Source of the DNA: Thermococcus sp. 2319x1 | GTDB taxonomy: Archaea > Methanobacteriota_B > Thermococci > Thermococcales > Thermococcaceae | Reading direction: 5' to 3' | Length of the DNA: 64,000 bases | Assembly: GCF_001484685.1 (NCBI RefSeq) | Contig: NZ_CP012200.1 | Coordinates: 490,321 to 554,320, forward strand | Shown: in pieces, positions 45,434 to 54,738 of the stretch | Position numbering within the stretch: the first letter of the stretch is position 1 | Layout of the letters: each line of letters opens with the position of its first letter | Program-made: the position numbers and the translations under genes | Notes under the pieces: generated by a model | Databases searched by the model: none | What the model was told of the DNA's origin: nothing | What the model saw: only the letters and a program-made list of their open reading frames with translations

Positions 45434-46333
45434 ATGATAACGCCCGTTGTGGGTTTTATCCTTTCCCTTCTCCTTACTCCCTACATCGGCTCGTTAATGA
45501 GAAAAGCCGGCATAGTTGGAAGGGACATTCATAAGCTGGACAAACCTGAGGTTCCAGAGATGGGAGGCATTGTTCTTTTACTCGTATTGCCTCTAAGTCT
45601 TGCATCTCTTCTAAATGAAACCCTCGCAAAGGCTCTTTTAGTGTTCCTCCTCTTTGGGGTTATAGGTATAATAGATGACACGACCCAGCTTAAACAATCT
45701 CATAAAGTTCTGCTATCTTTGCTGATCTCCTCAATAGTAATCTCGATACACATAAATACTGATCTGGATATTCTGGTGGCTTCCTTTGAACTGGGCCTAC
45801 TCTACTATCTCTTTGCAATCCTTTTCATAACCGGCTCTGCCAATCTGGTGAACCTTCTGGCGGGATTCAATGGGCTGGAGGTGGGGACCTCCGCTATAGC
45901 CCTCTTCTTTTTGGGATTGGTAACCTCTGAAAATGCCCAAATCTTGGCATTGACGGGAAGTGCTGTGGCCTTTGGATTTTTGTGGTGGAATAAATACCCT
46001 GCCAGAATCTTCCCTGGGGACACTGGAACGTTGGCCCTTGGGGCATTAATAGGGCTGGTTGGCATCTTAGGTAAAGTTGAAGTATTTGCAGCGTTTCTGC
46101 TACTACCCCATTTCGTGGACTTCCTCCTCAAGTCAAAAATACGATTTAAAGGCAGGCCTTTGGGGAGAACAGAAGTTTTGGAGGATGGAACTTTAAAAGC
46201 ACCCCCTTACCTGAGCTTTCTGGGTTTGCTGATGAGACTAAAGAAAGTAAAAGAACCCCAACTAGTTGCCATGGTCTGGGGGATAGAAACAGTCTTAGGC
46301 ATTATTGTCCTTCTTCTTCATCAATTACTTTGA
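45434..46333 (+). CDS. MraY/WecA-family GlcNAc-1-phosphate transferase
   Basis: A 299-residue, about 10-helix protein starting MITPVVGFILSLLLTPYIGS. Family motifs: KPEVPEMGGIVLLL, IGIIDDTTQLKQSHK (the DD pair) and NLVNLLAGFNGLEVG, FPGDTGTLALG. It is the archaeal counterpart of GPT/Alg7, which starts N-glycan synthesis on dolichyl phosphate. ATG 45434 (GGGTGGTTATA before it) is preferred; longer in-frame starts overlap the divergent gene. It lies head to head with the HAD-GT2 gene. Confidence 0.9.
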   Translation: MITPVVGFILSLLLTPYIGSLMRKAGIVGRDIHKLDKPEVPEMGGIVLLLVLPLSLASLLNETLAKALLVFLLFGVIGIIDDTTQLKQSHKVLLSLLISSIVISIHINTDLDILVASFELGLLYYLFAILFITGSANLVNLLAGFNGLEVGTSAIALFFLGLVTSENAQILALTGSAVAFGFLWWNKYPARIFPGDTGTLALGALIGLVGILGKVEVFAAFLLLPHFVDFLLKSKIRFKGRPLGRTEVLEDGTLKAPPYLSFLGLLMRLKKVKEPQLVAMVWGIETVLGIIVLLLHQLL

Positions 46334-47039
46334 CCATTCCGAAACCATAGCTGGTTTTTTCTCCAAAACCGTTTTCGTACCCGAACTTTGCTATCTCCTT
46401 CGACCCATAATACCGAAAAACCATCAGAGAGCCTCTGTAATAAGTCTTACCCACCTTTATCCTGACGGGTTTGAATTTTATGACATCAAGGTGGAAGTCG
46501 GTGTCCTTTGGGAGTATACCATTTATCTCTGAAAACTTTGTAAGCATTATTTTCCTGAGTTTGTCTTGGAATCCTTCGTTGTTTGGATAAAGATCCCATA
46601 TCTTTATCTTATTGTCCTCAAACTTGGCTGTCCTAACAACTATGGGGCTCAACGTTGAAAAAAGCGTTCCATCCTTTATCTTTGGCTCCCGGAGTATTTT
46701 TATCTCGGTCATGGAGAACATTGCATCTCCAACTTTCAGAATGGGGTTGGAGATAAACCCCTCTGCAATTGCCTTTATGATTTGGGTGAAAGAAGATGAA
46801 ACATATAGTGATATGTCATTCGAGAGCACTTTAATTCCTTTATCGGGAATAATCTCCCTCTCTCTAATCATTATCCTGGAAAAGGTGAAGTAATCCCTAT
46901 ACTCCGTTTGAAACATCTCAGCTAAGTCTGGCTCCGCAAGGAAAATCTTTTCGAGCAGCTGGTCGTGAATTTCATCGTTATAATTAAACGGCACTATAGC
47001 ATTCTTATTTTCAGGTTTAAGTTTGATTTCAATTCTCAT
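46302..47039 (-). CDS. cas6: CRISPR-associated endoribonuclease Cas6
   Basis: A 245-residue Cas6 like that of Pyrococcus furiosus, which cuts CRISPR transcripts. MTEIKILREPKIKDGTLFSTLSPI near residues 95-118 and the glycine-rich C-terminus FGYENGFGEKTSYGFGMVKV are family signatures; the middle VFRYYGSKEIAKFGYENG supports it. There is no CRISPR array nor other cas gene in this window. It overlaps the MraY-like gene tail to tail by 32 bases. Start ATG 47039 follows GGAGGGTTGGTTG. Confidence 0.92.
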   Translation of the reverse strand: MRIEIKLKPENKNAIVPFNYNDEIHDQLLEKIFLAEPDLAEMFQTEYRDYFTFSRIMIREREIIPDKGIKVLSNDISLYVSSSFTQIIKAIAEGFISNPILKVGDAMFSMTEIKILREPKIKDGTLFSTLSPIVVRTAKFEDNKIKIWDLYPNNEGFQDKLRKIMLTKFSEINGILPKDTDFHLDVIKFKPVRIKVGKTYYRGSLMVFRYYGSKEIAKFGYENGFGEKTSYGFGMVKVIDEEEGQ

Positions 47040-47197
47040 CAACCAACCCTCCGCTCCAAATAATATCTTTGCTTTTGATGTTAATAAGAATTTCGAATGC
47101 AGATTGTCTTTCTGCTTATTTTCCAAAAGGGTAAAAGCCTCTCAAGGACAAACTTTTTAAAGTCCTTTTATCACCCACTATTGGCAATCTTATAAGG

Positions 47198-47221
47198 GAC
47201 GGCTGGCAGCAGCTGGCCGTC
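47198..47221 (+). promoter_or_regulatory. Inverted repeat before rps15
   Basis: GACGGC (47198-47203) and GCCGTC (47216-47221) flank TGGCAGCAGCTG, forming a stem-loop just before the GGGAGGTG ribosome binding site. TATA-like sequences are at 47149-47158 (CTTTTTAAAG) and 47189-47197; the first would put the hairpin in the leader. Possible ribosomal-protein autoregulation. Confidence 0.4.
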
Positions 47222-47238
47222 ACCGGGAGGTGTTGGAA

Positions 47239-47694
47239 ATGGCAAGGTTGCATGCAAGAAAGAGAGGAAAGTCTGGATCAAAGAAGCCACCGAGGACTGC
47301 TCCACCCACATGGGTGGAATACACTGCTGAGGAAGTTGAAAATCTTGTTGTTAAACTTAGGAAGGAAGGCTACAGTGCTGCCATGATAGGCACTATTTTG
47401 AGGGATCAATACGGAATTCCGAGTGTTAGGCTCATCACCGGCAAGAAAATAACCAAGATACTCGAAGAGAACGGCCTTGCTCCGGAGATTCCAGAGGATT
47501 TAATGTTCCTCATTAGAAAGGCAGTCAAGCTTAGGAAGCACTTAGAACAGCATCCCAAAGACCTTCATTCAATGAGGGGTCTTCAGCTTACTGAGAGCAA
47601 GATCAGGAGACTTGTAAAGTACTACAGAAGAACAGGAAAGCTACCGGCCAATTGGAGATACGATCCGGAGCAAGCAAAGCTTCTCGTTCGCTGA
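47239..47694 (+). CDS. rps15: 30S ribosomal protein S15
   Basis: A 151-residue archaeal S15 (S13e-like N-terminal extension). [20 protein letters not shown], then S15 core from about residue 75: [32 protein letters not shown]. It opens a cluster with GAN, Pcc1 and S3Ae. ATG 47239 after GGGAGGTGTTGG. Confidence 0.96.
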   Translation: MARLHARKRGKSGSKKPPRTAPPTWVEYTAEEVENLVVKLRKEGYSAAMIGTILRDQYGIPSVRLITGKKITKILEENGLAPEIPEDLMFLIRKAVKLRKHLEQHPKDLHSMRGLQLTESKIRRLVKYYRRTGKLPANWRYDPEQAKLLVR

Positions 47695-47724
47695 TTTTCA
47701 CCTTTTCCTTATTAAGGTGGTATA

Positions 47725-49152
47725 ATGGATAAGAACGCATTTTTGGAGAAGGTTAGGGAAGGTGCAGAGCTAATAAAGATGCATATTGAGTTAGGCCATA
47801 CTATCCGTATTATTTCACACAGGGATGCGGATGGCATAACCGCCGGTGCAATTCTAGCAAAAGCCCTTGCTAGGGAAGGTGCGAATTTTCATCTCAGCAT
47901 AGTGAAACAGCTTGGGGAAGATACGTTAAAAGAGCTTGCAGAAGAAAAGCAAAAAATTTATGTTTTCAGTGATCTTGGAAGCGGGTCTATAAAGCTGATT
48001 GAGAACTATCTAAGGGATGCCAGTGTTGTTATAGCGGATCATCACCCTCCAGAAGATGGCGAAATCGAACAAGAAAACCATATACTTGTAAATCCCACCC
48101 AATTTGGAGCGGATAGCGTTAGAGACTTGAGCGGTTCCGGTGTGGCCTACTTCATAGCAAGGGCCATAAACGAAAGAAACAAAGATCTAAGCTACTTGGC
48201 TTTGGTTGGTGCAGTTGGTGATATGCAAGAGCTCGATGGACAATTTCATGGAATGAACATTGATATAATAGAAGATGCAAAAGAGCTGGACTTGATAGAA
48301 CTCCGTAAAGAGCTGAGGCTCTTTGGAAGAGAAACCCGGACTTTGGCTCAGATGCTCGCTTATGCATCAAATCCAGAACTTCCGGGTGTTACAGGGGATT
48401 TGAGAAATGCAATAGAATTCCTGCGCAGCAAGGGCTTTGATCCAGATATGAGGTACTGGCAGCTTAGAGAAGAAGAAAAAAGAAAGCTCCACGATGCACT
48501 TGTTATTCACTTGATTAAGAACAACGCTTCTAAAGAGGACATTGACAGGCTTATCGGTGACGTTGTGCTGATTAAGCTCTATTCTGAAGGAGACCCTAGG
48601 CATGAGGCAAGGGAATTTGCTACCCTCCTAAATGCTACGGGAAGGCTTAAAACGGGCACTTTGGGCGTTGCAATATGTCTGGGGGACGAGAAGGCATTCA
48701 AAGATGCATTAAAACTCGTGGACGAGTACAAGAGGGAGCAAATAGAGATGAGGAAATACTTGATACAAAACTGGAGCAATGCAGTTGAAAAAGAACATGT
48801 CTACATATTCTACGCCGGCAAAAACATCAAAGACACAATGGTCGGAATAGCGGCAACAATGGCGATAAATGCCCAGCTTGCAAAACCAGAAAAGCCTGTA
48901 ATCGTTTTAGCGGACAGTGAAGAGGACGGATTGATAAAGGGTTCCGCTAGAACAACAAAAAGAGGAATTGAAAAAGGATACAACTTGGGAGAAGCCTTAA
49001 GAAAAGCCGCAGAAATTCTTGGAGGAGAAGGAGGAGGGCATGCAATAGCAGCGGGCATAAGAATTCCCAAAGATAAAATAGATGAATTTGCTGAACTAAT
49101 AGACAAGCTCCTTGAAGAGCAGAATTCAAGCGGTGGGACGGATGAAAATTAA
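47725..49152 (+). CDS. GAN / RecJ-like DHH nuclease
   Basis: A 475-residue archaeal RecJ-family 5'-3' exonuclease, the GINS-associated nuclease of Thermococcus. DHH motifs are [20 protein letters not shown] and [10 protein letters not shown] in the first 115 residues; the DHHA1 motif [15 protein letters not shown] is near residue 440. In T. kodakarensis it sits beside the replicative helicase complex. Locus order (S15-GAN-Pcc1-S3Ae) is as I recall from that species. Confidence 0.93.
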   Translation: MDKNAFLEKVREGAELIKMHIELGHTIRIISHRDADGITAGAILAKALAREGANFHLSIVKQLGEDTLKELAEEKQKIYVFSDLGSGSIKLIENYLRDASVVIADHHPPEDGEIEQENHILVNPTQFGADSVRDLSGSGVAYFIARAINERNKDLSYLALVGAVGDMQELDGQFHGMNIDIIEDAKELDLIELRKELRLFGRETRTLAQMLAYASNPELPGVTGDLRNAIEFLRSKGFDPDMRYWQLREEEKRKLHDALVIHLIKNNASKEDIDRLIGDVVLIKLYSEGDPRHEAREFATLLNATGRLKTGTLGVAICLGDEKAFKDALKLVDEYKREQIEMRKYLIQNWSNAVEKEHVYIFYAGKNIKDTMVGIAATMAINAQLAKPEKPVIVLADSEEDGLIKGSARTTKRGIEKGYNLGEALRKAAEILGGEGGGHAIAAGIRIPKDKIDEFAELIDKLLEEQNSSGGTDEN

Positions 49153-49387
49153 AGCTAGGGCGGAGATAATTTGGGAGTGCGGGGATGAAAGCATCGCCAG
49201 GGCAATCGCCGAGGCCGTTGAGGTGGACAATCTGAATCTACCAGAAAACTTTAAATTTAGAACCTACTGGGAAGATGGTAGGGTCATAACAAAAGTTAAA
49301 TACCTTGGTGAGATTGAAAGCTTGATAGTGGCGCTGGATGATTTGGTGTTTTCAATCAAGATCGCTGAGGATGTCATAAAGAAATGA
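49142..49387 (+). CDS. pcc1: KEOPS complex subunit Pcc1
   Basis: An 81-residue protein, [30 protein letters not shown] at the N-terminus and a long C-terminal helix, the fold of Pcc1, the dimerisation subunit of KEOPS that adds t6A37 to tRNA. It overlaps GAN by 11 bases; ATG 49142 is chosen for length and the GGTGGGACGG site. Confidence 0.85.
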   Translation: MKIKARAEIIWECGDESIARAIAEAVEVDNLNLPENFKFRTYWEDGRVITKVKYLGEIESLIVALDDLVFSIKIAEDVIKK

Positions 49388-49403
49388 AATTGGAGGTGTT
49401 AAG

Positions 49404-50006
49404 ATGGCAAAGGCTAACCCAAGGAAGAGGGCTGCCACTGCAAGGGATAAGTGGAAGCTTAAGGACTGGTATATAGTTTACGCTCCAGAGTTTTTCGGGA
49501 GCAAGGAAATTGGGTTAACTCCCGCAGACGATCCCGAAAAGGTAAAGGGAAGAGTAATTGAGACCACTTTGAAGGATTTAACCGGGGATTTCACGAAGGG
49601 TCAGGTAAAGCTTTACTTCCAGATTTACGACGTTAAGGGGCAGAACGCCTATACTAAATTTAAGGGCCACAAGTTGGCGAGAAGTTACATAAGAAGCCTT
49701 GTAAGGAGAAGAACCACAAGGATAGATGGTATATTCAACATAACAACAAAGGACGGCTACAAGCTTAGAGTTATGGGTATGGTTATAGCAATAAGAAGAA
49801 TCCAAACAAGCCAGGAGAGGGCTATCAGAGAGATAATGGAAAACATAATCCGCAAGAAGGCAGAAGAGCTTAACTTCACGGACTTTGTGCTTGAGGCAGT
49901 TAATGGAAAAATGGCGGCAGAGATAGCAAGGGAGGCCAAAAAGATATACCCACTCAAGAGGGCTGAGATAAGAAAGATAAAGGTTCTCGCAGAGCCAGAG
50001 GCTTGA
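49404..50006 (+). CDS. rps3ae: 30S ribosomal protein S3Ae
   Basis: A 200-residue basic protein with [40 protein letters not shown]-like opening (quoted here in parts: [23 protein letters not shown]) and [28 protein letters not shown]. Standard archaeal S3Ae. Ribosome binding site TGGAGGTGTT. Confidence 0.96.
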   Translation: MAKANPRKRAATARDKWKLKDWYIVYAPEFFGSKEIGLTPADDPEKVKGRVIETTLKDLTGDFTKGQVKLYFQIYDVKGQNAYTKFKGHKLARSYIRSLVRRRTTRIDGIFNITTKDGYKLRVMGMVIAIRRIQTSQERAIREIMENIIRKKAEELNFTDFVLEAVNGKMAAEIAREAKKIYPLKRAEIRKIKVLAEPEA

Positions 50007-50041
50007 TTATTTCTCTTTTCTCTCAGCTTTTGGTGGTTTTC

Positions 50042-51097
50042 ATGAAGTTTCTAATTAAAACCCAGCGGGGAATGGAGGCTGTTGCTGCCAATTACATTAA
50101 GGATGCTCTTGAGGATGCCAAAGTTTGGATAGCCCCTCAGGGGTATTCTGGTCTTGTTCTTGTGGAAAGTGAAGATAAAGATGCAGAACAAAAGCTTTTT
50201 GATATTCCCGAGATTGAAAGAGTTATCCCCGTGCTATTTGAAGTGCCAGCAACAATTGAAGACATCTTAAGCGTCTCAGAGCAAATAGCTGCTTACATAA
50301 AGGAAGGCGAAAGTTTTGCAGTAAAAACTAAAAGAAGAGGAAAGCATGGGTTCTCAAGTGTTGATGTTAACATAGCTCTCGGCGGGAAGATAAAAGAGCT
50401 TACAAATGCCGAAGTTGATTTAACTTTCCCAGATAAAACGGTCTTAGTGGAGATCATAGGGGATAGGGCTTACATATCCATAACCGGAAGGGAGGAGTGG
50501 AAGAAGTTTACTCCAGAGAAGATAGACGCAAGAAAGCTCTTTAAAAAAGTTACAATAGTTCAGATGCCCTACTGGGGCGATTACAAGGCCTGTAGAAATT
50601 TTGGAGAGAAAATCGGGAGAGCCGCTCAAGCTTTTGAGGTGAAAGAGCTTATTATAGCACCTAAAGATAAGATGGATGCCTATGAGCTGATGGAATTTAT
50701 ACAAGGAGTAAAAATCGGTCAGGAATCCAGGCATCAGATTCAGCGAGAGGCGTACCCCTGGAAAGTGGAAAAAGTCCCAGTTAGTGTGTGGGATCTTTAT
50801 CAGGTTGTAAGGGACAAAAGACGAAACAAAAGGTTGCTTATAATAACCGACCCAAAGGGAAACAGCGTTTCTGAAATAAAAGATAGCTTGGCAAAAGACC
50901 TCTACTATGCTAAAGAAGTTGTTGTTTTTATAGGCTCGAGGGAAGGCATCCCGAGGGGACTTTTTAGATACGCAGACTACGTCATTGATCTTGCCCCTTA
51001 TATGACTTTTGCAACAGAACACGGAATTCCAGCTGCTCTAATTGCTCTCTGGACAATCTACGAGGAGGAATTGAGAAAAGAAGAAGGCAAAAGATAG
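50042..51097 (+). CDS. THUMP-domain protein with probable SPOUT-like C-terminal part
   Basis: A 351-residue protein. Residues about 1-170 form a THUMP domain (FLIKTQRGMEAVAANYIKDAL, SFAVKTKRRGKHGFSSVDVNIALG, VDLTFPDKTVLVEIIGDRAYI). The C-terminal part (about 230-345) looks like a SPOUT methyltransferase: VVVFIGSREGIPRGLFRYADYVIDLAPYMTFATEHGIPAAL, the knot-like glycine pattern. An RNA methylation role is inference; target unknown. ATG 50042 follows GGTGGTTTTC. Confidence 0.75.
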   Translation: MKFLIKTQRGMEAVAANYIKDALEDAKVWIAPQGYSGLVLVESEDKDAEQKLFDIPEIERVIPVLFEVPATIEDILSVSEQIAAYIKEGESFAVKTKRRGKHGFSSVDVNIALGGKIKELTNAEVDLTFPDKTVLVEIIGDRAYISITGREEWKKFTPEKIDARKLFKKVTIVQMPYWGDYKACRNFGEKIGRAAQAFEVKELIIAPKDKMDAYELMEFIQGVKIGQESRHQIQREAYPWKVEKVPVSVWDLYQVVRDKRRNKRLLIITDPKGNSVSEIKDSLAKDLYYAKEVVVFIGSREGIPRGLFRYADYVIDLAPYMTFATEHGIPAALIALWTIYEEELRKEEGKR

Positions 51098-51143
51098 CTC
51101 AGATCCTAAGGTCGTCATCACGATTCAGCAATCCGCCATCTCA

Positions 51144-51848
51144 TCACAGCAGGGAGAGGAAAATTACCCCTCCAATTATTCCCCCTATGATGGTGGCTAA
51201 AAAGTTTGTGTGATGGTTGTTTATAACCCCCTTATTCTCAAGTGTCGCACCGAGTAAGCTATCAATGTTGCACCCTATAAACCCACCAAGGGTTACCGCA
51301 AAGAGCATTTCCATTTTTTGAGGGGTTAAAAACACCGCAAAGAGGCCTATGATGAATGCTCCAATTAGGGCTATGAGCTCACCCTGCCATGAGATAGCCC
51401 CGTTTTCTCCCACATTTGCTGGCTTTAGATTTGTTATCATTTTTGGGGCTTTACCGAATATTTTCCCCAGTTCACTGGCAAGAGTGTCAGCATTTGCAGT
51501 TGCTATTGCGGAAAACGTAGCTGCCCAGAAGAGGTCTTGCTTGGTGTAGTACTCAATTAGCAAAAATATTACAGCGGCAAGACCATTTCCAAGAACGTTC
51601 TGCCAGCTTCTTATCCCATTTCCTTCTTGAGCGATTCCTTTTTTGACTTTTTCTGCAAGACGGTACTTGGTCGCAAAAACTCCAAGAAGGACAAAGGTAA
51701 GTAACGCCAAAAACGGAAAAATCCCCCCAAATACGATGGTCATTACCCCAATAAGTGCAGCTGCTATAGTGCCTTTGGCATCGAGGGCCTTTAGTTTATA
51801 CGCTAAAGCTCCCAATAATGCAATTACTGCAACCGTGGCAATGTTCAT
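51144..51848 (-). CDS. DUF92 integral membrane protein
   Basis: A 234-residue membrane protein with about six helices. Conserved DUF92 (TIGR00297) blocks: SWQNVLGNGLAAV near residue 80, TANADTLASELGK (DTLASE near residue 118) and GGFIGCNIDSLLGATLENKG. The family includes VTE6-like phytyl-phosphate kinases in plants and cyanobacteria; the role in archaea is not established. ATG 51848 follows GGTGAGTACA. Confidence 0.85.
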   Translation of the reverse strand: MNIATVAVIALLGALAYKLKALDAKGTIAAALIGVMTIVFGGIFPFLALLTFVLLGVFATKYRLAEKVKKGIAQEGNGIRSWQNVLGNGLAAVIFLLIEYYTKQDLFWAATFSAIATANADTLASELGKIFGKAPKMITNLKPANVGENGAISWQGELIALIGAFIIGLFAVFLTPQKMEMLFAVTLGGFIGCNIDSLLGATLENKGVINNHHTNFLATIIGGIIGGVIFLSLL

Positions 51849-51936
51849 TGTACTCACCGCTTATGACTCTGTCGGTCTCTCCTATCCGGGCTTTTATTAG
51901 CTTTTCTCTTACTTATTGCCGAAAAAAGAGAAGTTT

Positions 51937-52386
51937 TCAGACGAGCTCAAATTTGACAACTTCTGTTATGAATGTTACGTCAACCCTTTCCACGTTCTTG
52001 AGTCTTCCGGTTATTTCCGTTATTTTTTTCTCAACTTCCTTCATGTCTTTTGGTACCAAGAGGTGAACTACGAGATTATGAGCTCCAATGGCCCTCTCTA
52101 TTACCTTAATATCTTCATCGTTTTTAAGAACTTCTATCTGTTCTTCCAGTGAAGTTCCGGGAGTTAGTGTTATTCCAAGTATTACGTATATGTATCCAAG
52201 CTTGTCAAAATCCGGGATAATTGTGTATTTCTTTATTATTCCCTCCCGCTCCAACCGCTCCAAGCGTCTTGAAACTCTTTGACGAGTTGTATTTAGGTAT
52301 TCCGCAAGTTGCCTGTAGTTTAGTCTTGCATTTTTTGAAAGCAATTTTATTATCTGCAAATCAAATTTGTCAATTTTTTTCCTCAT
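51937..52386 (-). CDS. Lrp/AsnC-family transcriptional regulator
   Basis: A 149-residue Lrp-type regulator with the HTH in residues about 2-50 (DLQIIKLLSKNARLNYRQLAEYLNTTRQRVSRRLERLE) and a RAM-like ligand domain behind it (YVILGITLTPGTSLEEQI, DEDIKVIERAIGAHNLVVHLLV). The target is unknown. ATG 52386 after GGGTGGTTGTAC. Confidence 0.9.
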   Translation of the reverse strand: MRKKIDKFDLQIIKLLSKNARLNYRQLAEYLNTTRQRVSRRLERLEREGIIKKYTIIPDFDKLGYIYVILGITLTPGTSLEEQIEVLKNDEDIKVIERAIGAHNLVVHLLVPKDMKEVEKKITEITGRLKNVERVDVTFITEVVKFELV

Positions 52387-52496
52387 GTACAACCACCCTC
52401 ACACATTTTTGTTACCAATTTATATAAATATTTCGAAAAATCCTTAACGGAGTGATGAATGAACAGAAATTTTGTCGAATAATAAGTTGCAGAGAT

Positions 52497-52796
52497 TCAG
52501 CCTTTATCACCCCATCTATCCCTATCCCTCGTTGAGTACTTGGAGATGCTCTCAAGAAGTGCCTCTTCCGCATTTATTCCATAATAGTTCGCGATGCATA
52601 AAAGAGCGAACAGTACATCGCCGATTTCTTCCTTAATTTTCTTCTTTTCTCCCTTTTCTTTAATACCCTCAAATTTTAACATTTCTCTCGATAACTCTCC
52701 GAGCTCTTCAACAACCGCACCAAGCATTTCAAAGGGCTCCCAGTATCCGCCAAAACTCTTTATCACTCTATCGACTTCCCTTTGAATTCGCTCCAT
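52497..52796 (-). CDS. MazG-type nucleotide pyrophosphohydrolase
   Basis: A 99-residue all-alpha NTP pyrophosphohydrolase. GAVVEELGELSREML and KEEIGDVLFALLCIANYYG contain the EExxE and ExxD metal sites. It starts ATG 52796, after TTGGTGAGG. Confidence 0.88.
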   Translation of the reverse strand: MERIQREVDRVIKSFGGYWEPFEMLGAVVEELGELSREMLKFEGIKEKGEKKKIKEEIGDVLFALLCIANYYGINAEEALLESISKYSTRDRDRWGDKG

Positions 52797-52821
52797 GACC
52801 CTCACCAAGTAAAATAAAGTT

Positions 52822-53199
52822 TTAAAGAAGCTCCTTTTCCATCACGTTAACATATTTCTTAAGCTCCTCAAGGTTTGTCCTGTAGAATCTGAGCTTTCCT
52901 TCCCTTCTCTCGTGTAGGAGATTCATTCCTTTAAGGGTCCTGAGGTGATGACTTATGAGGGTCTGATCCTGGTTCAATGCCTTTGCTATCAAGCAAACGC
53001 ACATCCATTTGTTTTTGAGCATTTTTAGTATCCCCGCTCTTATTGGGTTTGATAGAACTTTCAAGAACTCTATTAAATCATTGGAAAGCTCAGTTTCGAC
53101 TTCTTCCTCCAAATCCAGTATCTCACACGAAGCTAAGCATTTTTGCACGGTTCTTCTCTGCTTTTCGTTTAAGCCCTCAAGAAGTTCCCTAACCTTCAT
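52822..53199 (-). CDS. ArsR-family transcriptional regulator
   Basis: A 125-residue winged-helix protein: LSNPIRAGILKMLKNKWMCVCLIAKALNQDQTLISHHLRTLKGMNLLHERREGKLRFYRT-type core in residues about 49-108. CASCEI near residue 22 and CVC near 67 could bind a metal, as in ArsR/SmtB sensors (the CxC at alpha-3). Not the larger SurR. Its target could be the neighbouring genes. ATG follows TGGTGACTCC on the minus strand. Confidence 0.88.
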   Translation of the reverse strand: MKVRELLEGLNEKQRRTVQKCLASCEILDLEEEVETELSNDLIEFLKVLSNPIRAGILKMLKNKWMCVCLIAKALNQDQTLISHHLRTLKGMNLLHERREGKLRFYRTNLEELKKYVNVMEKELL

Positions 53200-53262
53200 G
53201 GGGAGTCACCAGAGTATTTAGGAAAATCAACATTTATAAAAATTTTCATATGAATTCTAACT

Positions 53263-53631
53263 TCACTCGATTATCACTATTTCGATTTCTTTCCCTTCGC
53301 TGTTGTAGGCTTTTACGCTCTCTTCCTTGAAGGGATATGCGATTATTATATGAACTCCTCCGAATTTGGAGAAAAAGCTCACGTCTGCTTGAGAAGGCCT
53401 TGAAGAAGGAACTGGATGCGAGTGAACTGTTCCCTTTATGTTTTCATCGTGGGGCAATAGCCATGTGTCGAAATAAACGGAACTTTTCCCGAAATAGCCC
53501 TTTGGAATTATGAGGACTTCCTCAAAGATTCCATCCTTTTCTCTTAGAAATCCCCCAAATTCGTTGGGATAAAAATCCCTCGCTAGTTGTAGGAGATACT
53601 CCAAAAGTTCTTTCCTAATCTTTACCTTCAT
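53263..53631 (-). CDS. JAMM/MPN+ isopeptidase-like metalloprotease
   Basis: A 122-residue JAMM domain protein. The zinc site is seen as Glu in YPNEFGGFL, then GTVHSHPVPSSRPSQADVSFF (HxHx(7)Sx2D). Such enzymes remove ubiquitin-like SAMP modifiers in archaea. ATG 53631 overlaps the end of the neighbouring 204-residue gene, so they are co-expressed. Confidence 0.88.
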   Translation of the reverse strand: MKVKIRKELLEYLLQLARDFYPNEFGGFLREKDGIFEEVLIIPKGYFGKSSVYFDTWLLPHDENIKGTVHSHPVPSSRPSQADVSFFSKFGGVHIIIAYPFKEESVKAYNSEGKEIEIVIIE

Positions 53632-54229
53632 TTTTTCTCTCCTCCAGCATGTCAAGTGGGGAGTAAAGAGTATAGCCTTGTTTTCCCCTTACCAGCTGAC
53701 ATGCCTTGTCTACTTCTTTTTTAATTCCATTCCATAGCTCTGGGTTACCTTCTTTAAACTCTTCCAGTAATGCTTTGAGTTTCTCTTTGTATTTTACAAC
53801 CTCTGGATCACTTCTCAATTTTTCTGGTTTCTCATCCTTTAGTTCTTTTTCAATTATATAGGTTCCTAAGAATGCAGCTGGAAACCTGGAAACTGGAAAT
53901 ACAAGGAACAAAGCAGAATGAAGTGGTGTGGGGGTATATTCGGTTATTGAGTTTAGTCCTTTTCCTAGAATCCCATATCTCTTTGGTATTACCCTTTTTC
54001 TTGTGAAGATTATGCTCTTCCAGAGCAGTTTTTTCTTGGATTCTAACTCCACGTACCCCTCGTGAACAAGTTCAGCTATTGTAGCCCCTACAACAGAATA
54101 AGCAACGTCATAACCGTCGTATCTCTTCTGCCACTGGAAATACTTGGCACCCTTCCTAATTGAAGGGTTCTCCCTCGCAAAATCTTCGAGGAATAATAGC
54201 ACAACAAGGGCCGGGCTGAGTTCCTCCAT
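53615..54229 (-). CDS. Conserved hypothetical protein
   Basis: A 204-residue soluble protein I do not recognise. It has a winged-helix-like start (LVVLLFLEDFARENPSIRKGAKYFQWQKRYDGYDVAYSVVGATIAELVHEGYVEL), suggesting an HTH fold with a wing, and a charged C-terminal half. It overlaps the JAMM gene by 17 bases. The Phe-rich middle may pack a second domain. Confidence 0.6.
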   Translation of the reverse strand: MEELSPALVVLLFLEDFARENPSIRKGAKYFQWQKRYDGYDVAYSVVGATIAELVHEGYVELESKKKLLWKSIIFTRKRVIPKRYGILGKGLNSITEYTPTPLHSALFLVFPVSRFPAAFLGTYIIEKELKDEKPEKLRSDPEVVKYKEKLKALLEEFKEGNPELWNGIKKEVDKACQLVRGKQGYTLYSPLDMLEERKNEGKD

Positions 54230-54312
54230 GCTCTTCCCCTTATTTATTCCTCGTCACAACGCTATAAATCTATCCCAAGAAGACTTTTAAACCTCCCGCT
54301 TTACCTCTATTC

Positions 54313-54720
54313 GTGCGGGCATACTCGCCTTTCCCGAGAAGAAGTGGGAGAACTATCTTGATTATTAAAGAGCCAGCAGGTTGCTTTAACGATCTATATA
54401 GCACTGAATTCCTCCCTTTAACAAAAGGGGGCCAATCTTCCTCGTCGGAAATAGTAATAAAACCAAAGAAGTTATTATTGAATTCATTGAAAATCTCAGA
54501 TTATGAGGGCTGGCTTGACCGAGTAGTGAGGATTTCTCGAGAGTTTTTGGGACACTGCTTCGCTCTATTATAGAAAAAGCCAGCTTTAACCCCTTATCAC
54601 GAGTCCTCAAAGCCTTGGGTATCTTAACCTCCGTTGTTGATACACTCTTAAAGAGATTTTGCTGTTTTCAGGTTCTCCAAGACCGCTATGGGCTATTATC
54701 ACAGTTCTCACTTACAACTT
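54313..54720. pseudogene. Decayed stretch with short coding-like fragments
   Basis: No intact gene lies in the roughly 500 bases between 54230 and 54738. Plus-strand fragments read like protein but are broken by stops and frame changes, for example GILAFPEKKWENYLDY, GPIFLVGNSNKTKEVIIEFI and SRVLKALGILTSVVDTLLKR. Whether these are remnants of one gene is unclear. No terminal repeats were found. Confidence 0.35.
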
Positions 54721-54738
54721 AAAAGTTAGAAGGAAGGA

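Noticed and set aside
54313-54610. Open frames on both strands in the gap before the ParA cassette
   Set aside because: Neither strand shows an intact protein, a ribosome binding site or a known motif; the stretch is reported only as decayed.
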